DNA from: Phaseolus vulgaris | Lineage: Eukaryota; Streptophyta; Magnoliopsida; Fabales; Fabaceae | NCBI RefSeq assembly: GCF_000499845.2 | Contig: NC_023749.2 | Coordinates: forward strand, 10,611,298 to 10,675,297 | Length of the DNA: 64,000 nt | Direction: 5' to 3' | Shown here: positions 1-15,000 of the stretch, piece after piece | Layout of the letters: every line of letters starts with the position of its first letter | Numbering within the stretch: the stretch's first letter is position 1 | Notes under the pieces: generated by a model | Database searches by the model: none | The model's input: the letters and a program-made list of their open reading frames with translations, nothing else | What the model was told of the DNA's origin: nothing | Program-made: the position numbers and the translations under genes

Positions 1-3000
1 TTGCAGGTGGTAAGGGATGAATCAATTTAGGAACCACAACAAGATCTCTACCCAAAACTAAAATCGCTCCAGCATTATTTGCGGTACCTATTACCCAGCC
101 AACAATGAAGTGCCAAAATTTAGAACGGAGAATTATCGTTACAGGAAAGTGCAATGGAGAAAGCCCAGTAACAATACCACAGTAGTTTGTCGCAGAAAAA
201 AGTGTGATCAAATGTCCCTGAGCAAAACGCTCAAAGCCATCCATCACACATTCATGTGCACGAACAATCAGCTGAAGATCATTGTTGTTACAAAATTCCA
301 TGACCCGATCAGGCTGCAACAGCAAGACCCATTTAGATGAGCATAATATCACATATAGGAGTCTAAACAATCAAGGTAACAGAAGCCTAAAATTAAGAAA
401 ACGCAGACAACATCCAAGAAGGAAAATGCCTAGAACAATAAAAATAATAACCATCAGAAAACGTATGCAGTCCTCAAATTAGAGGAAATAGTGTAGGCAT
501 TAACAATAACGTCAGAAAATGCCTAGGGCTGAAGGTAACTAAAGTGGGAGAGCCGTGTTATGGGGTGACCTTATTGCAAGGTTCAGAGAGCACTTGTGAA
601 TGTGATGCAAGTGAACGTATACAAAAAGCTGTATCTAGGGTGAGTTCATTATCAACCCTATCTATGTTTCTACGATGGCCCGAGAATACACTCATTCTTC
701 AGCCGTAGAGTGACTTTCTATGGGAAGGGAATAAATGAGAGTTGAGACATGCAGTATAGAAAATCGAAACTACAGCAGTAGTAAATGAAAGAAATCAAAT
801 TTGTAGTTATTTCAACAATCTATATTAAGGCTAGCTTCGAAAATAATTACTTAATAGATGCATGTTGCAATTACAAAAGTTTCAGGGCATAAACACTGCA
901 CAATTTACTTCAAAAGTTTCAAATGATGCATCAAAATTAATAGACAGTAATACAACATGAATTTTCTAGAATAATAAAACAATTAATATATGAGAATTAA
1001 AAATTTATCAAATTTATGAAACCAAAAAATAAAATAAAAAAAAATTAATATACAAAATGAATAATTGAATTAGAATGTACTGACATCGTAAATATTTTAT
1101 CACCATCCTCCAATCATAAATTGTCAATTATGTACGAGTGTTGACATTCATAGCAATTACTTTAGATGTCATATTTAGGGTATTTTTTAATTGGTTGATG
1201 GTGTAAAAATATTTGCACTGCCAACAAATAAAAATTAAACTCTTGTATATTTGTTACCAAATTTAGAAAAATCAAAACCTGAATCTTTCTATCATTCTAC
1301 AGAAAACTAAAACTAAATAATAGTTTGACAGACTACAAATAACAACCACTCACCCCAAAAGTAACTAATCCTGGACCCCGAGCATTTGGCCGAAGCCCTT
1401 CCACACTGTCATTCTCTGTAGGGTCAGACCTGGAGAAACACTTCATGCTGTCATTCTTCCAAAAGAAAATGAAATAAATTGTAACAAACATCACGAGTAT
1501 ACAAAATGCACCAACCACAGTAGATCCATAAGCACAATTGATCCTGCTTCCATCGTAATTGGACGCTGAATATTCTCAATTTGTTCTACGTGATTTATTG
1601 AACGACCAATACCCCCATGCATGCAAATAATCTTTTTCTCAATTAATGCTGCCAGAGGAAGCCAATTAAACAGACGGTTGATACGGTGCCATGCCCAAAT
1701 TCCATCTCTCTCACCCTATAAGCAAAATTCAGAAGTTCTTGAATGACAAATAAGTAAAGAAAATACAGCCCAGTATATGCAATGTCAAATTCCTTACCAT
1801 CCTCTCAATGCACTCTATTCGGAAACCAAAAAGGGCATTAATATCTGCAGCTTCATGGTTTCCACGTATTAAATGTACATTGTTTGGATACTCAACCTGC
1901 ATAATCCGAATAATCATGCATAAACTTGATGCCATCAAACTTGTCAAACAACAAAAAAAGACAACCTATAGCATCTAGAGTACCTTCAGAGAAAGCAGAA
2001 GGCTAATAGTTTCCAGGCTGTGCTGACCCCTATCAACATAATCTCCAAGGAATAGATAGTCGATGTATCTGATTGTCATTTATACAAAATTAAAATTAAA
2101 GGAAATTAAAATACCTAAATCACGCACATTAGAATAGTTCAAAAAATATAATGCTACCCAGTCAAGGGGGAAGGGAAAAAACCTACTAATTATTTATTTT
2201 CTTCAGCACCTCTGTACTCATAAACTATCAGATCAACATATAAATATAACAATCCATTTGCTTATATAAACTAAACCTAACAATCAATCTATCTAGTAAA
2301 GAACCTATAAAAACAATGGATTTACATCATACTATTATTTGAAGGAATGCATGTATGGTATGCATTGGTGCAAACAAACTTGGTAGGTTACAATGAAAAC
2401 ATGAAATGAAAAAACATGAGACCATTATAACTGAGTTGGATAATCAATCACAAGAATTTTTGCCCAGAGAGATTAAAAAAATGGATACAAAACATCAAGC
2501 ATGTGTTTGGGATAGCTGTGAAAATTAGATTATTTGAATAATTGGTTAAAACCAAAATCAGTTTTTGTTTGGATAAATTTGCTGAAAAATGGTTGAGAAA
2601 ATTGTTTGGATGAAAAAAAAAGGGATCAGTTTTACAAAAGAAAGAGTATGAAAGTAAATTCTCTTTTTTTAAAATAATCATATTCTACAGATTTTCAAAT
2701 TCATAAAATCATATTTTTTAAAAAGAAAAAATTTCTTACTAAATATCAGCTAATATTCAAAAAATCTAGCTTATTTTGTGAACAGTTTATTTTTCATAAA
2801 AAAAAGGCGAAATTGGGGGAAAAAGCTTTCTTTCTCCAAGTACGAAAATTGATAAAGTTAACATCATAGCTATTAAGGATGCAACAGGCAAACAAGTTTA
2901 ATTAGTTGAATTGAGAACGGGTCATTGGATTGGCAGAGCCCAAAAAATATGGTGCAGCAGAAAACCAGAATAAGAGTAAGAAACTTCTCAGAAACTTATT

Positions 3001-6000
3001 TGAACTGGTCTTTTCAGAAGAAAAAAAATGCTTATCTATTTTATTGGTTAGTTTAAAAAATATTCTAAAACATCTATTAAACAAATAAAGGCTCATATCT
3101 CATATATGATATTCACATATTTTGCTTTTATTTAACTACTTATAAAGAACTTCAAAAAAAATTAAGAATTTATAATATGATCCTTTTATGCTAACTTAAA
3201 AAATTATCTAACTAAATATTTTAACAATTCTATAATAGTATATTGCTTATAAAAATATATTTTATTATTACCAACTCAACCCTACTTCAACCACAATCAA
3301 ACCAACGAACTCTCAATCAAGGCCCTTACCAGTACATCGGTTGGTCTGATTTAAAAACATTCATTAACATTAGCTATAAATTTGGACTCCACAGATGTTC
3401 AAGACAAATTATGAAAGTACCCTCTGGCACAAACAATTAAAAACAGGTTGTACTAGTTTTGACATCTTAACATCTTATCAATCATGCTTAGACACTATCC
3501 GATAAATACTTATTGACCCAAAGGCTATTGCTAGAAATAGGAGACAGATACCATAATAATAGATATAACATTAGTGACACAGGATAAATATCCTTCATTA
3601 ACTTTTATACACAAATCAATCCATGAGTTGAGAACTAAGCAACTTACGCTATGTCACCAGCAGTTGACGGTGAACCATACTCATCAAAGAGGCGCATGAG
3701 ATCTCCAAATTGCCCATGTAAATCACCAAATATTTTAATTGGAGCCCTAAGCTGTAAGACGCTTGGTTCACTTGAAAATATCCGCTCTGCACTATCACAT
3801 AGATCCGCAATTTCATTGCAGTCCAAGAAAAACTGTCGCCGAACTGGCGGTTTCCAGCCACGAGGCTTTAAGAGGTGAGCTACAACCTATAAAAGAAGGT
3901 CCAGAAACTTAATAAGTACACTCCAAGAAGCTTGATTTCCTTCTACAAATACTCTAATCAATTATAACTAATAGAGACAAGTACCTTCTTTGGGACACTA
4001 TTGATAGACATCTGACGGTCTAATAATTTTCTAGCTGCTGTTGCACTTTCAGGAGTTCCATAACTGACTCGCCTGCCTTCATTCTCAAACTGATCAATTG
4101 AAAGCTGTCTAACCATGCCACCCAATGCTCCACCAGTCTCTGCAGCAACAACCACCTGCAGAAAATTCCAGAAAATGGACAAGGGGCTTGAACATTCATG
4201 GAATTTGTGACAGCATAATTTTTCCTAGGAAATAAAAAATGTATTACTCACAGCTCTGTGATGCAGCCTCACTCCACCAGGAGGAATGCTATTTGACACA
4301 GAAGAATCAGGCTTAATCAAGGAAGATATTTGTTTCCCACTAGGTGTTGCCTCAGCCCCACGATCTCGGTCAGGCAATTCAACTTCTCCATTTACTTGTC
4401 GTGCTTTCGCAGCAGCCAGTGTCGCACTGATAGCTTCAGCTTCTGCAGCTGATGCTTCAACTAGATACTCAACTCCTTTGCTTGTTCGCCTGTTCAAAAT
4501 TCTTCACGTGAATGACAAAGCCAAAGTAACAATTCAATACTTCATCCGAAGATATGTTCAGATGATAAAAGCGGACATACCTAGATCCTGGGAGTAAGGC
4601 ATTTTCAGTGCTGATATCAGTATATATGTCCCCATTTACAGGGGGGGCAACAGGATTTCCCAAAACAACTGAACCATCTGGAGCTGCTTCAATCATGGTT
4701 TGCCTTGTCCTATCATCAACAAATGCACCATATCGTCCAAGTAGTCGTCCAGCTTGTGCATTAGATGCAGCTGCAGCTGCTGCATGTGAAGCAGCAGCTG
4801 TTGTTTCAGCAGCAGCAAGATCTTCAGCAACAAGTAAATCGTCTAGCAAGACCCCTACAGCATAAATAATACATCATGGCCAGTCATACACATCAAACAA
4901 AAAAATTATAACTCACCACAACATATAATACCAAAATGAGCACAAAAACAAGCATCTTAGCTTCCATGACAAAAAAAGTGATTGGCCATGCTCAACAATA
5001 GTTCAAACTTGAAATAATATTGTTATTAGATCCATAAAAAAGAAAAAATAAATAAAGAATTTTGCAACTGTGTTAATAGGAATTATCTCTCATAATGTTC
5101 ACTCATGCCTAGCATTGTCCGACAGTAAACCTAGTTGAATAGTGTTAAACTCTAGGGAAGAGAGAAACATTAAACACAAACCATGTGTTTCTGACACAGA
5201 ACATGTGCTTTATTTGTAAGAAAAAAACAATAAATAGAGGAGATTTGATATCCTCTGATAACAAAGATACAGAAAAAAAAATGATACAGGAATAAATAAG
5301 AATATTCTGAATAATACATTATAATTTAGATATTCCTGATTATATAAGATCAACTAGTTATTTTATTTCTATAATTAAAACACTCCCCCTCAAGCTGGAA
5401 TATATAGGTCATATATGTGCTTAGCTTGATGCAAATACAATAGATCCTCACTCCCCTTAGAGACTTGGTGAATATGTGAGCTAGTTCTTCATTAGATCTA
5501 GAGATGATGTCTCCACACTTCAGTTTTTCTCTTATGAAATGGCAATCCATCTCAATATGTTTCACTCTCTCATGACAGGATTAGAGACAATGTGTAATGT
5601 GGCTTGGTTATCTCGTCAAATATCAAAGTGAACTAAAGAAAAAGGAGACAAAGATAATTTATTAAGAATATCAAAAAAGACTGACGAACATGTTTCATGT
5701 TGGAGATCTCACATCAACTAGAGATAAGGACATTTAATAGTATATAAGAGATGCAAACCTCACCTTATGAGCCGATTTTGTAAGGTTAACTTAGGCTTAA
5801 AGTCCACTTCTTAGGATGGTATCATAGTCATTTAGAGTCTATCCTAGCCAGCGTTTGTTGGGCTTATCAGGTTAGGTCGTTATCGGACCACCCATAAATA
5901 TATAATCCCACACACAAGTTGTTAGGTCTCGGCATGAGGGGTGTGTTGGAAATCACACATCGACTAGTGATAAGGATATTTAATAGTATATAAGTGGGTG

Positions 6001-9000
6001 CAAACCTCACTTTATGAACCGGTTTTAGTAAGGTTGAGTTAGACTTAAAATTCACTTCTTAATATTACCTAATTAGCATAACTCACAATTCAAAATAGAC
6101 AAATGTTTTAAACTCGGCACCATCTTCCATATATTTTTAACCCATAATGTTTAATTGAGCATGCATCATCATTGGAGAGGTTGTCGATGTACATATAAGG
6201 GTTATGGATAGAAATAGTAATAAAGGCCATGTGACTCTCATCCAACGCCAATTGTTCAACTGATATCCGATCCTCCGAGGTAACATCATTTTTAGTGAAG
6301 GTGAGGATAATATCATGGGATCCGATCGTGTGAGGTAACTTTATTTTTAGTGAAGGTGAGGATAATATCATGGGATTAGTCAATCGGGAATCAGACAATA
6401 AATTAAAAGGACAATTGGGGACATAAATAACAAAGTTAATAGTAAGGGTTGGGAGGAGTTGGGTACTACCAATGCCGCAAGCTAGTGTTGGTGAACCATT
6501 GGCAGTAGTTGTAAAAGAAAAATTGGCAACTTTAGTAAAGGAAGAGAAAAGAGAACAATAACTAGATATGTGATTGGTTGCACTAGAGTCAATAACCCAT
6601 GGACCAAAAGAAGGTGATTGAGAGACAAGCCAATGAATTACTAGTGTATGTCACTGAAGCAATGATACTAGTGGATTTGCATGTCACCATTTGATAAAGT
6701 CTTCAAATGTTGTTGGAGATGGATGAGCCCAAAATATAGGAGCAACAAATGACTCAACACAGGAAGTGGAATAGTTGCACCCATCTATCTTCTCATTACT
6801 ATCATATGGTTAGAAAAGATGGGAGAATCTATTCAAGGGGTTATTGTGGTGTTGGAAGCACCATGGTTAGCAATGTTATCGATTATCGACCATGGCGGCA
6901 CCATGGCAGAAATTGGTGTCGAAATTGCTGGCAACCACCACAAGGTAATGATGAAGCGATTTTCAAGTGGCAGTCCATGGCGAAGCTTTGGCTATCATGG
7001 AATGCTGATTCTTTTTTTGTCTCTCTTCCTCTATTTTATTTTTCTTCTTTTCTATTTTAATTTTGCTTCTCTCCTTTTTTTTCAGTAATTTTGTTTTTTG
7101 TTTTCCCTTCTATTTTTTTATCATGTATTTTTTTATTTTCTTTTTTCGGTTTATTGTTTTTCTATTTTTCTTGACTGGTTTTTTCTATTTTCTCTTTCCT
7201 GTTTTCTTTGTATTTTTCTTTTCTTTTCTGGTTTTTCTGCTTTTTTGTAATTTTCTTTACTCTTTTCTGTTTTTTGTTCTTCTCGAAAATAAAATATTTT
7301 CTGTTCATTTTTTCTTTTTCATTACTCTTTCTTTTCTTTCTTTTTTGTGGTAATCTATCATTGTTTTTTTTCTTTTTAGTTGAATAGCACTCAATGGCAA
7401 AACTTGAAAGCCAATTCAAGATCATCTAATAGAAATGACCCGCCTTGGATGATGGTGAATTGGAATCTGATAGCTCTAACTTTGAGTCTAAAAATATATT
7501 AAAAGAACTATTTAACTTTAACCAAGCTTCCTCTGAAGAGGAAGAGAAGGAAGGATCCACCCCATTGGATAACATTTAAGATAACTATGTTGGGATTGAG
7601 GAAGAGTCAGAGGATTAGAAATTTAGCATATTAATCATGTTTTGTTCTTATTTTAATTCTAGGAACTTGAAATTCTAAAGTCTATACTTATTATTATCAT
7701 TAATTCTATGGATGTCTTTCATTATTCTTTTGCATTTCATTATGCAGTTTACTTATTTATTTACACACACGTGTGTGTGTGTGTGTTCAGGATGCTTCCA
7801 CCATAACCCCTTATGGCATTCAATATATTTTCATAAAGGATTTTTGAGTTACTAATATTTTTCGTCATCCAATATTTGATAACACTTGTTGGAAGACATT
7901 TTTTTAAGCTAGAAGAAAAAATAAATAAAAAACTAAGGAGAAGGTGCCAGAACAGTGGAAAGCGAACATGAGAGAGAGGATGGCAAAGAGAAAAAAAAAT
8001 CCTCTGAAGACATTGGGTCTATCGGGCCAACATGGTTTTGAAAAAAGCTTTGGATACCATGCTAAACTCTAGGGAAGAGAAAAACATTGAACTCATACTG
8101 TGTGACACATCATGGGTGCTTTATTTATAATGAGGAAAAAGAAACAATATAATAAAGACAGGGGATTTGATATCCTCTAATAACAAAGATATGATACACG
8201 AACAAATAAAATTGTTTCTAATAATACATATATAATCTAGATATTCCTCATTATACAAGATAAGCTCTTATTTTCTTTCTATTATTATAACAAAGACCAA
8301 TACCCCAATGTTTCTCTCAACAGTCTAGATGTGGTCTTCTCAACTCAATGTCTTCCTCAAAACTGCTGCTGAGCATGCAACTGAGCAATATTAAGATTAA
8401 GATTTTCGGAAGTCATGTAAGAAGACCAGGGAATCATCACTGATAGGTATTAGCAGTAACTGACTGCTATTGCCAGTTAAAACTAACATAAGAGAGTCTA
8501 ACAGAAAATCAGTGCAACAGAAAAGAGAAAGAAAAATACCTCGAACAAAATCATTCTAACAGAATAGTAAGAAACTAAGAAATATATTTAACGATCAGAA
8601 AAATTGAAGCTCTAAGAATAGTAAATCCAGTTTTTCAGATAAGGATTGTTCCCTACTTTTATACAATAATTTGATCATTTTCTAGTTAATATAAGACCTA
8701 TCATCCAATCCAATACACTATTGGGCCACAATTAGACCACTCATATTCAGTCTCATGTTAAAGGTGTCCAATCCTCAACTCTAAGGAGGATATTGTAGAT
8801 CTCACATCAACCAGTAATATGACTAAAATATAATATATAAATGGAGAACAAATCTCAACTTACAAGCTGACTTTGTGAGGTTCAATTAAGCCTAAATCCA
8901 CGTTTTAAGAGATGCTAAGCTGATCGTATGATTTGAGTTACTTCGTAAGTTTCTATCTCCCACCTCTTCTAACACAATTTAAGAATTCATATTCTAGTAA

Positions 9001-12000
9001 AAGATACTAAAATTTTATAACATTCGCTCCAAAGTCCAAACAAAAATAAAAATTATAAAAATAAATTCAACTAAATATTAAGCAAAATAAAATGTGTAAA
9101 TTACATACAGCAAATTAACTAAATTGACTAAATTAACATCACAAAGCAGGCTCATCTAATCAACAACATTGGTATTGATAAAACTATTAAACAATAGGAA
9201 AGAAAGAGATTGAGCTGAACTGAAACTGAAACTGTGAATTTCTAAGAAAAAGGAATTAATACAATTAATAGAGAAGATTTGATATCCTCTAATAATAAAG
9301 ATATGATAGGAGAATAAACAAACATGTTCTTAATACAGAATCTGCTCCTTTTTTCTATAAGTATAACACCCCCCTATAAGTCATGTCATGTGTCGAGCTT
9401 GCTGCAAATATAATCAATTTTTGGTCCTATCGGAAACTTGGTGAATATGTCAGCCGACTATTCACTAGAACTGACAATTCACTAGAATTGACAAATCTAG
9501 TAGTGATGTCTCCAAACTTTAGTTTTTTTCTTTTATGAATGACAATCCACCTTAATATATTTGGTCCTACCATCAAACTCTTTGAGGAGTTGTTTTAGCC
9601 ATATGAGCTCACAAATGACTAGTGTTATTCCTCGTTATTCTCTTTCTGCACTTGATCTTGCCACTTAATTTTGTTTCTTACTGTTCTACAATATTAAATT
9701 ACCTCCAACAAGAACACAATACCTTAAAACTGGAGGGTCAATTGCTTGGTGACCCTGCCTAGTCAGCATCAGAATACCAAACATTTGAGATTTCCCTTAT
9801 CTTCATATATGATCCTTACTTACCAAGAGCCTTCTTAATATACTCTAGTATTCATATGGTTGTATCGATGCTCAGTACAACGATGATGTCAAGACTAGTC
9901 ACAATGAGGTATTTAGCTTACCAATTAATCGTTTGTATCTCGAGGATCAGAATACGACTTTACTTGGTCAGGTATAAGTTTGACATTCAAATCCATTCAT
10001 GTATCCACAGGCTTAGCATTTAACATCCCTATTTCTTCTAGAATGTCAAGAGTATATTTTTTCTAACATTATAACCAAACCATCCTTGGATTGTGCAACT
10101 TATATGACAAGGAAATATCTCAAGTGTCCAATATCTTTTTTCTGGAACTTTTGAACAAGATATTGTTTTAGTTGTACAACACCCTCCTTATCCTTGTTGT
10201 GTTGTGATAACAATGTTACTCATATATACAATGAGATAGATATAACCTAGGGGAGAATGATGATAATACAAAGAACAATCAACATCACGTTTATATTATT
10301 GCAAACTGTTGGATGATAGTCTCAAAACACTCAAACCACACGAGATTATCGCTTGAGACCATGTAGGGACTTATGTAGACAACATACCATATCAAACTAT
10401 CTTAGAAGCAAACTTTAAAATTAACCTTCAAAACCAATATTTAAGGTGAGGTTTGCACTATATATTACAATTTGGTCATATTTCTAGTTGATATAGAATC
10501 TCCAACATCCTCCGTCACGTCAAGGATTGGGCATCTCAAGCTTAGGAATAGATTTGTGAGTGGTCCAATAGTGACTCGATAGTAGGTGGTGCAATAGACC
10601 CAACAAAAGTTTGCTAGAATAGAGTATAATACCATGTTAAATTATAGGAAAGGGAGAGACACTGAGTAGCATGTGTTTCTGAGACAACACAGATGCTTTA
10701 TTTATATTGAAAAAAGGAATCAATACAATAAATAAATGAGATTTTATATCCTGTAATAATAAAGATATGATACATGAATAAATAAAACTGTTCCTAATAA
10801 TACATATAAACCTAAATATTCTTTGTTATATAGGATTTACTCCTTATTTTAATAATTATAATTATAACAAAAACAATCATGCATGGTCAAGCAAATAGGA
10901 AATTAATTCCATTTAGATCAACCCACATAACTTCAATCAATTTAAGACTTACCGCCCCGTAAACCACCATAGATAAAAATCAAGTCACCAATTGCAGCAG
11001 CAGCATGCCTACAACGCCGTGTCAACTCAACAGAGGCATCTCCACCAGCAGCATCAGCACTGTATCTACCCGTTCTTGGACTGGTAACAACAGATTTTGT
11101 ATCACACCAAACACCAGCAGCAGTGTCCAACACTACAAACAGTGAAAAAACAATAGAAATACTTCTAAATGCAACATTAATTGGCATAACAATAAATCTT
11201 GCTTTCACACACAAAAGAAATTACCATTGGAAAAAAATAACTAAAGGCTACAGAGGCAACTAGGCACCGGCGAGCTACCCTACAAACAGTACCTAAAACA
11301 GTAATGAAACTTCAAAAGTATTTGTTATTGCTTATAGCAGATCATCCCGATTTCCACAAGAAGATTCTCTTTCTCAACTTCACCAAAAGTATATTCATCC
11401 TTCAGTCAAAAATGAAAATATATGTAGACAAGAGTATAGGAAGATATAAGGGCATTAAGGTAAAGAACTAGTTTGTAGAAGATTTAATTTCTCTAAAGTG
11501 AGGAGGGATACACTGATAAAGCACAAAGTCACAACTGTTGATCTGAAATTAAAAAGGCATAGATCATAATAATCTCATAGTTCGGTATGCAATTGCATGT
11601 ATGCTACTACAATATAAGCCATTAATTTTTCAATCACCAGTTATACTTCTGCTCTTTATCCAAGATCAAACATCTAAAAAAAGAACCAACCAAAATGCAA
11701 ATTCTTAGCAGCGACAGAATCAAGTACCTGCAACACTTGATGAATCTTCAACCATCCGTCCTCCCCCAAGGGCCCCACCAGACACATGGAGCCTTGCATT
11801 AACAAATACCTGGAATCATTAAACAAGTAAATTGAAATCCTTAGAATATATGACAAAGTAAAAAATATAAATAATAAAAGAAACTAAGTCAAACCGCTGC
11901 ATGTTGATATCTTGGAGACGGTGAGACACCAGGAGCAATGGCCCATTCCCAACGACCATCTCTATGCTTAGCAAGTCCATATGCACTTGCCAATGGCTGT

Positions 12001-15000
12001 AATATAAGATTTTGGGGAAGGGCAAGAGGGAAAGAAGAAGTGGTCAGAAGGTTAGAAACAAGAAATTCACATGGGCCACATGAAAATATTTAACAAAGAC
12101 AGAATTACATGAATCCACAAAAAAGTGTTTGCAGATAAGAAAACAAAAGGCATAAATTGGTAACAGAGACTTTGCTTGGTTAAGGGAGTGGGATCTACGA
12201 AGTGATCATATTGCTACTTGCTGGATTTTGTGCTACACTTTGAAAAAAAATAAGTGGTATGGTTATGGATTTTTTCCTTCAAAGCAATACCTCTATAAAG
12301 AAGCAAGTTATTTTACTTATCAAGAAAGAGCAAATACAGTTTACATCTGAATGAATGGAGATGTCAATCCAGTGATTACCTCTACTCACATTAATCCATG
12401 TATATTTCTTTCAGACAAATGGTCACTATCAACATGACGGAACCTGAATTAAGTTTTATGATGATGCCTAGGTGGAAACTGAATGTGTGCTTTGACCATA
12501 TGATTTTTCTACTTTTGATTATAGCCCATAAATATTTTATATCCTAGTCCTGCTGCTCCTTGTATTGGGATTTTAGAATGAGGAAAAAACCTTCAGTACT
12601 AGAGGTAGGTTAGATTGAGTATTCATCATTTTTTTTAATTCACTTGAATCTACTTGCTTCTGTGCATATTCTGGCACCAGGGTTTGAACTCTGCACACTT
12701 CTGGATTATTCTCCATTTTATATTCCTTTTGGCTTCTTATTGACCTGAATGTCTAAGGTTTCTCCTAGACAAAACTGGCTGGAAGCCCAAAGATCCCTCA
12801 ATAGTAAATTGAGATTCCTTTGCTCAAACAGCAGTTCAACAGGATTAAGATATTATTTCACACTGAATTGCAAGCCTAAACATTGCTCTCACCCTTGATG
12901 TACTTCACACGCAAATCTAGCACAAAAAACAGAGCATCACTCATTTAGGAAGAATTGAAAGGCAGTCACCATTCTTTGGATCAATCCAATTTTGCAAGAA
13001 ATATACTGTCCTGTAATCTGCTACAATCTTCCTAGTATCTCTGTTTTGATTTTGCTTTTTTTTCAAATCTTGACCACACCTTATCTTTGCCCCCAGTTTC
13101 CTCCTCCATCAGAATGTTCCTTATATAGCAACCAGGTAGAGACAGACCTAATTATTATGGTGAGTTTAGAAAACAATCGCAATCTACCCACTAGCTTAAG
13201 AAAAGTGGATAGGCCACTATGCAGGCAAGCGACAAGGGCATAATGGAAAATAAGAGTGATATCGATGACAAACTATGGCAAATTCATACCAGGAAATTTC
13301 TACAGAATTCAATTCAATAGAATGACAAAGTGAATGACTGAATAGATAACTCACAACACTATTGGCATCCCTCCCGCCACAAAGCAGAAGAAGCCCGTCA
13401 GATCGTGCACTGGCAGTTGCATACCTAATAAAAAGTAAATGACAAAACAGCAACTCAACCCCAAATTATAAAAAATCCAAGCACAAAATGACATACAACA
13501 TAAATAAAGAAAAGGAAAGATTTATTTATGCGGTAAAAACGATCAAAGTTCTTATAGTGCACTACTAAGCTCAACAAAAACACAGCAATAGCTAAGCAAG
13601 AATTTAGTAAAAAGTGTCATGATCATGGTAGTAAGTATCGTACGATTCATGATACGATAAGATTCAAAGTGCCCCCAATACGAATCGCAAGAATAATCGT
13701 TTTTGCTCCCATATCGCAGCTGTATCGTGTGAATCGTGACATAAATCGCAGCAATCGCGAAACGATTCCGTATCGCGACTTGCTTTTGAAAAAATCCTAA
13801 TTTTAATTTGAATTATTATATAAAAATCCTAATTTTAAGTTTAATTGCTTTTATAAATAAAAGCCCTAATTTTAGAACCCGGTGCGTCATTTCAAACGTC
13901 CCCTACTAATTTCAAAAGTTCCTTTGTACGTCCTTCTCTACTTTCTTCTTTTGTGTGGTATATATATGTAGATACAACACTCAAAATGAAATATGAGGTT
14001 GTTTTGTTATTAATTGCATCTCTACATATCTTATATATTAAATTATGTCACATTTTTTAATGTTTATGAATCTTACGATTCACGATACGAAACAATACAC
14101 GATTCAGAAAAATATTCCACAACCTAATTATCATCACACATAAAAGCAACCCCAATATAAAGGCAAACCTACTCTAATATCAAAAAGTTCTATAGGTGTA
14201 GAAATAATAAAGCAATAATCAACAAATATACAAGCCCAAACATGCAATGCAATGGTAAACCAAATACTAGCATGCTTAACATGGCAGAACTACTGAAAAT
14301 TACAGAAAATTATGTTTCACCAATTTTGTACGGCAGGGGTAGAGGGGGGTAGTGGAGAGAACAAAGAACATTAGGAACAAACCCAAGGCATGGAAATAGT
14401 TCAAAATCGGGGCAAATAATATGATATGAAGCGAAGAAAAGTTAAAAATAAATTTAACCGAAAGCATATCAGTCTAACAAACCAACACATCTACATCTTC
14501 ACAACCATGTCAATCTAACAAACCAACATGAAGGATTTAAATTTATTCAACTCAAATACAATCACCTGTGTTAACCATCAGAACCTAGTTTAAGACATCA
14601 GAGGCACAGAACAAGAAAAGGCTGCCCTAAGTGCGCCTCAGAACCTAGTCTGTGGTATCAAAGGCTTTTGGAACGGGACATGCATAATACAATGTAGTTA
14701 ATTGATATGTGTGTGTGTAGTGAAGTCAAGATATTAGTAAAGAAGGGTAAGTTTCATGGACACATTACATGCATGGAGGTGGACCCTCTCCTTCTGGCTC
14801 CAACTTGCGCCATTCATAAGGCTTGGCAGCTGTGTCTAAAGCCCACACATCAGCCAAAGGTCTCTTTCCTGGAAAGCAGGGAACAAACGAGTTAACATCC
14901 AAGAAATTTACATTCAGAGGGAACATCCACTGTGAACAATGCAAAAAGGAGCATTCAGGTAGTTACCATCATTGCCTCCAATTGCCATGAGATATCTCTG

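Larger units (their letters stand above)
5143..8292 (-). mobile_element. Deleted Ty1/copia retrotransposon in the 6.1-kb BSL intron (element A)
   Basis: Two similar direct repeats of about 235 bp, 5143-5382 and 8060-8292, begin TG and end CA. On the minus strand the 5' LTR (8060-8292) is followed by a primer-binding site like initiator-Met tRNA (8052-8059). The 3' LTR (5143-5382) is preceded by a purine tract (5383-5400). Inside, the minus strand shows a copia protease segment (about 6605-6370, motif [10 protein letters not shown]) and the end of RNase H (about 5620-5450, motif [14 protein letters not shown]). Most of integrase and reverse transcriptase is gone, and the RNase H part contains a frameshift. 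The 5-bp flanks AATAG and AAGAC do not match, so the LTR pairing is likely but not proven. Confidence 0.75.

Noticed and set aside
4286..4865. Open frames on the plus strand opposite BSL exons
   Set aside because: They mirror the Ala-rich minus-strand exons, which are in phase with a known family; the plus frames have no domain.
7063..7425. Phe-rich and Lys-rich frames on either strand
   Set aside because: Produced by the T/C-rich tract; low complexity and no conserved pattern.
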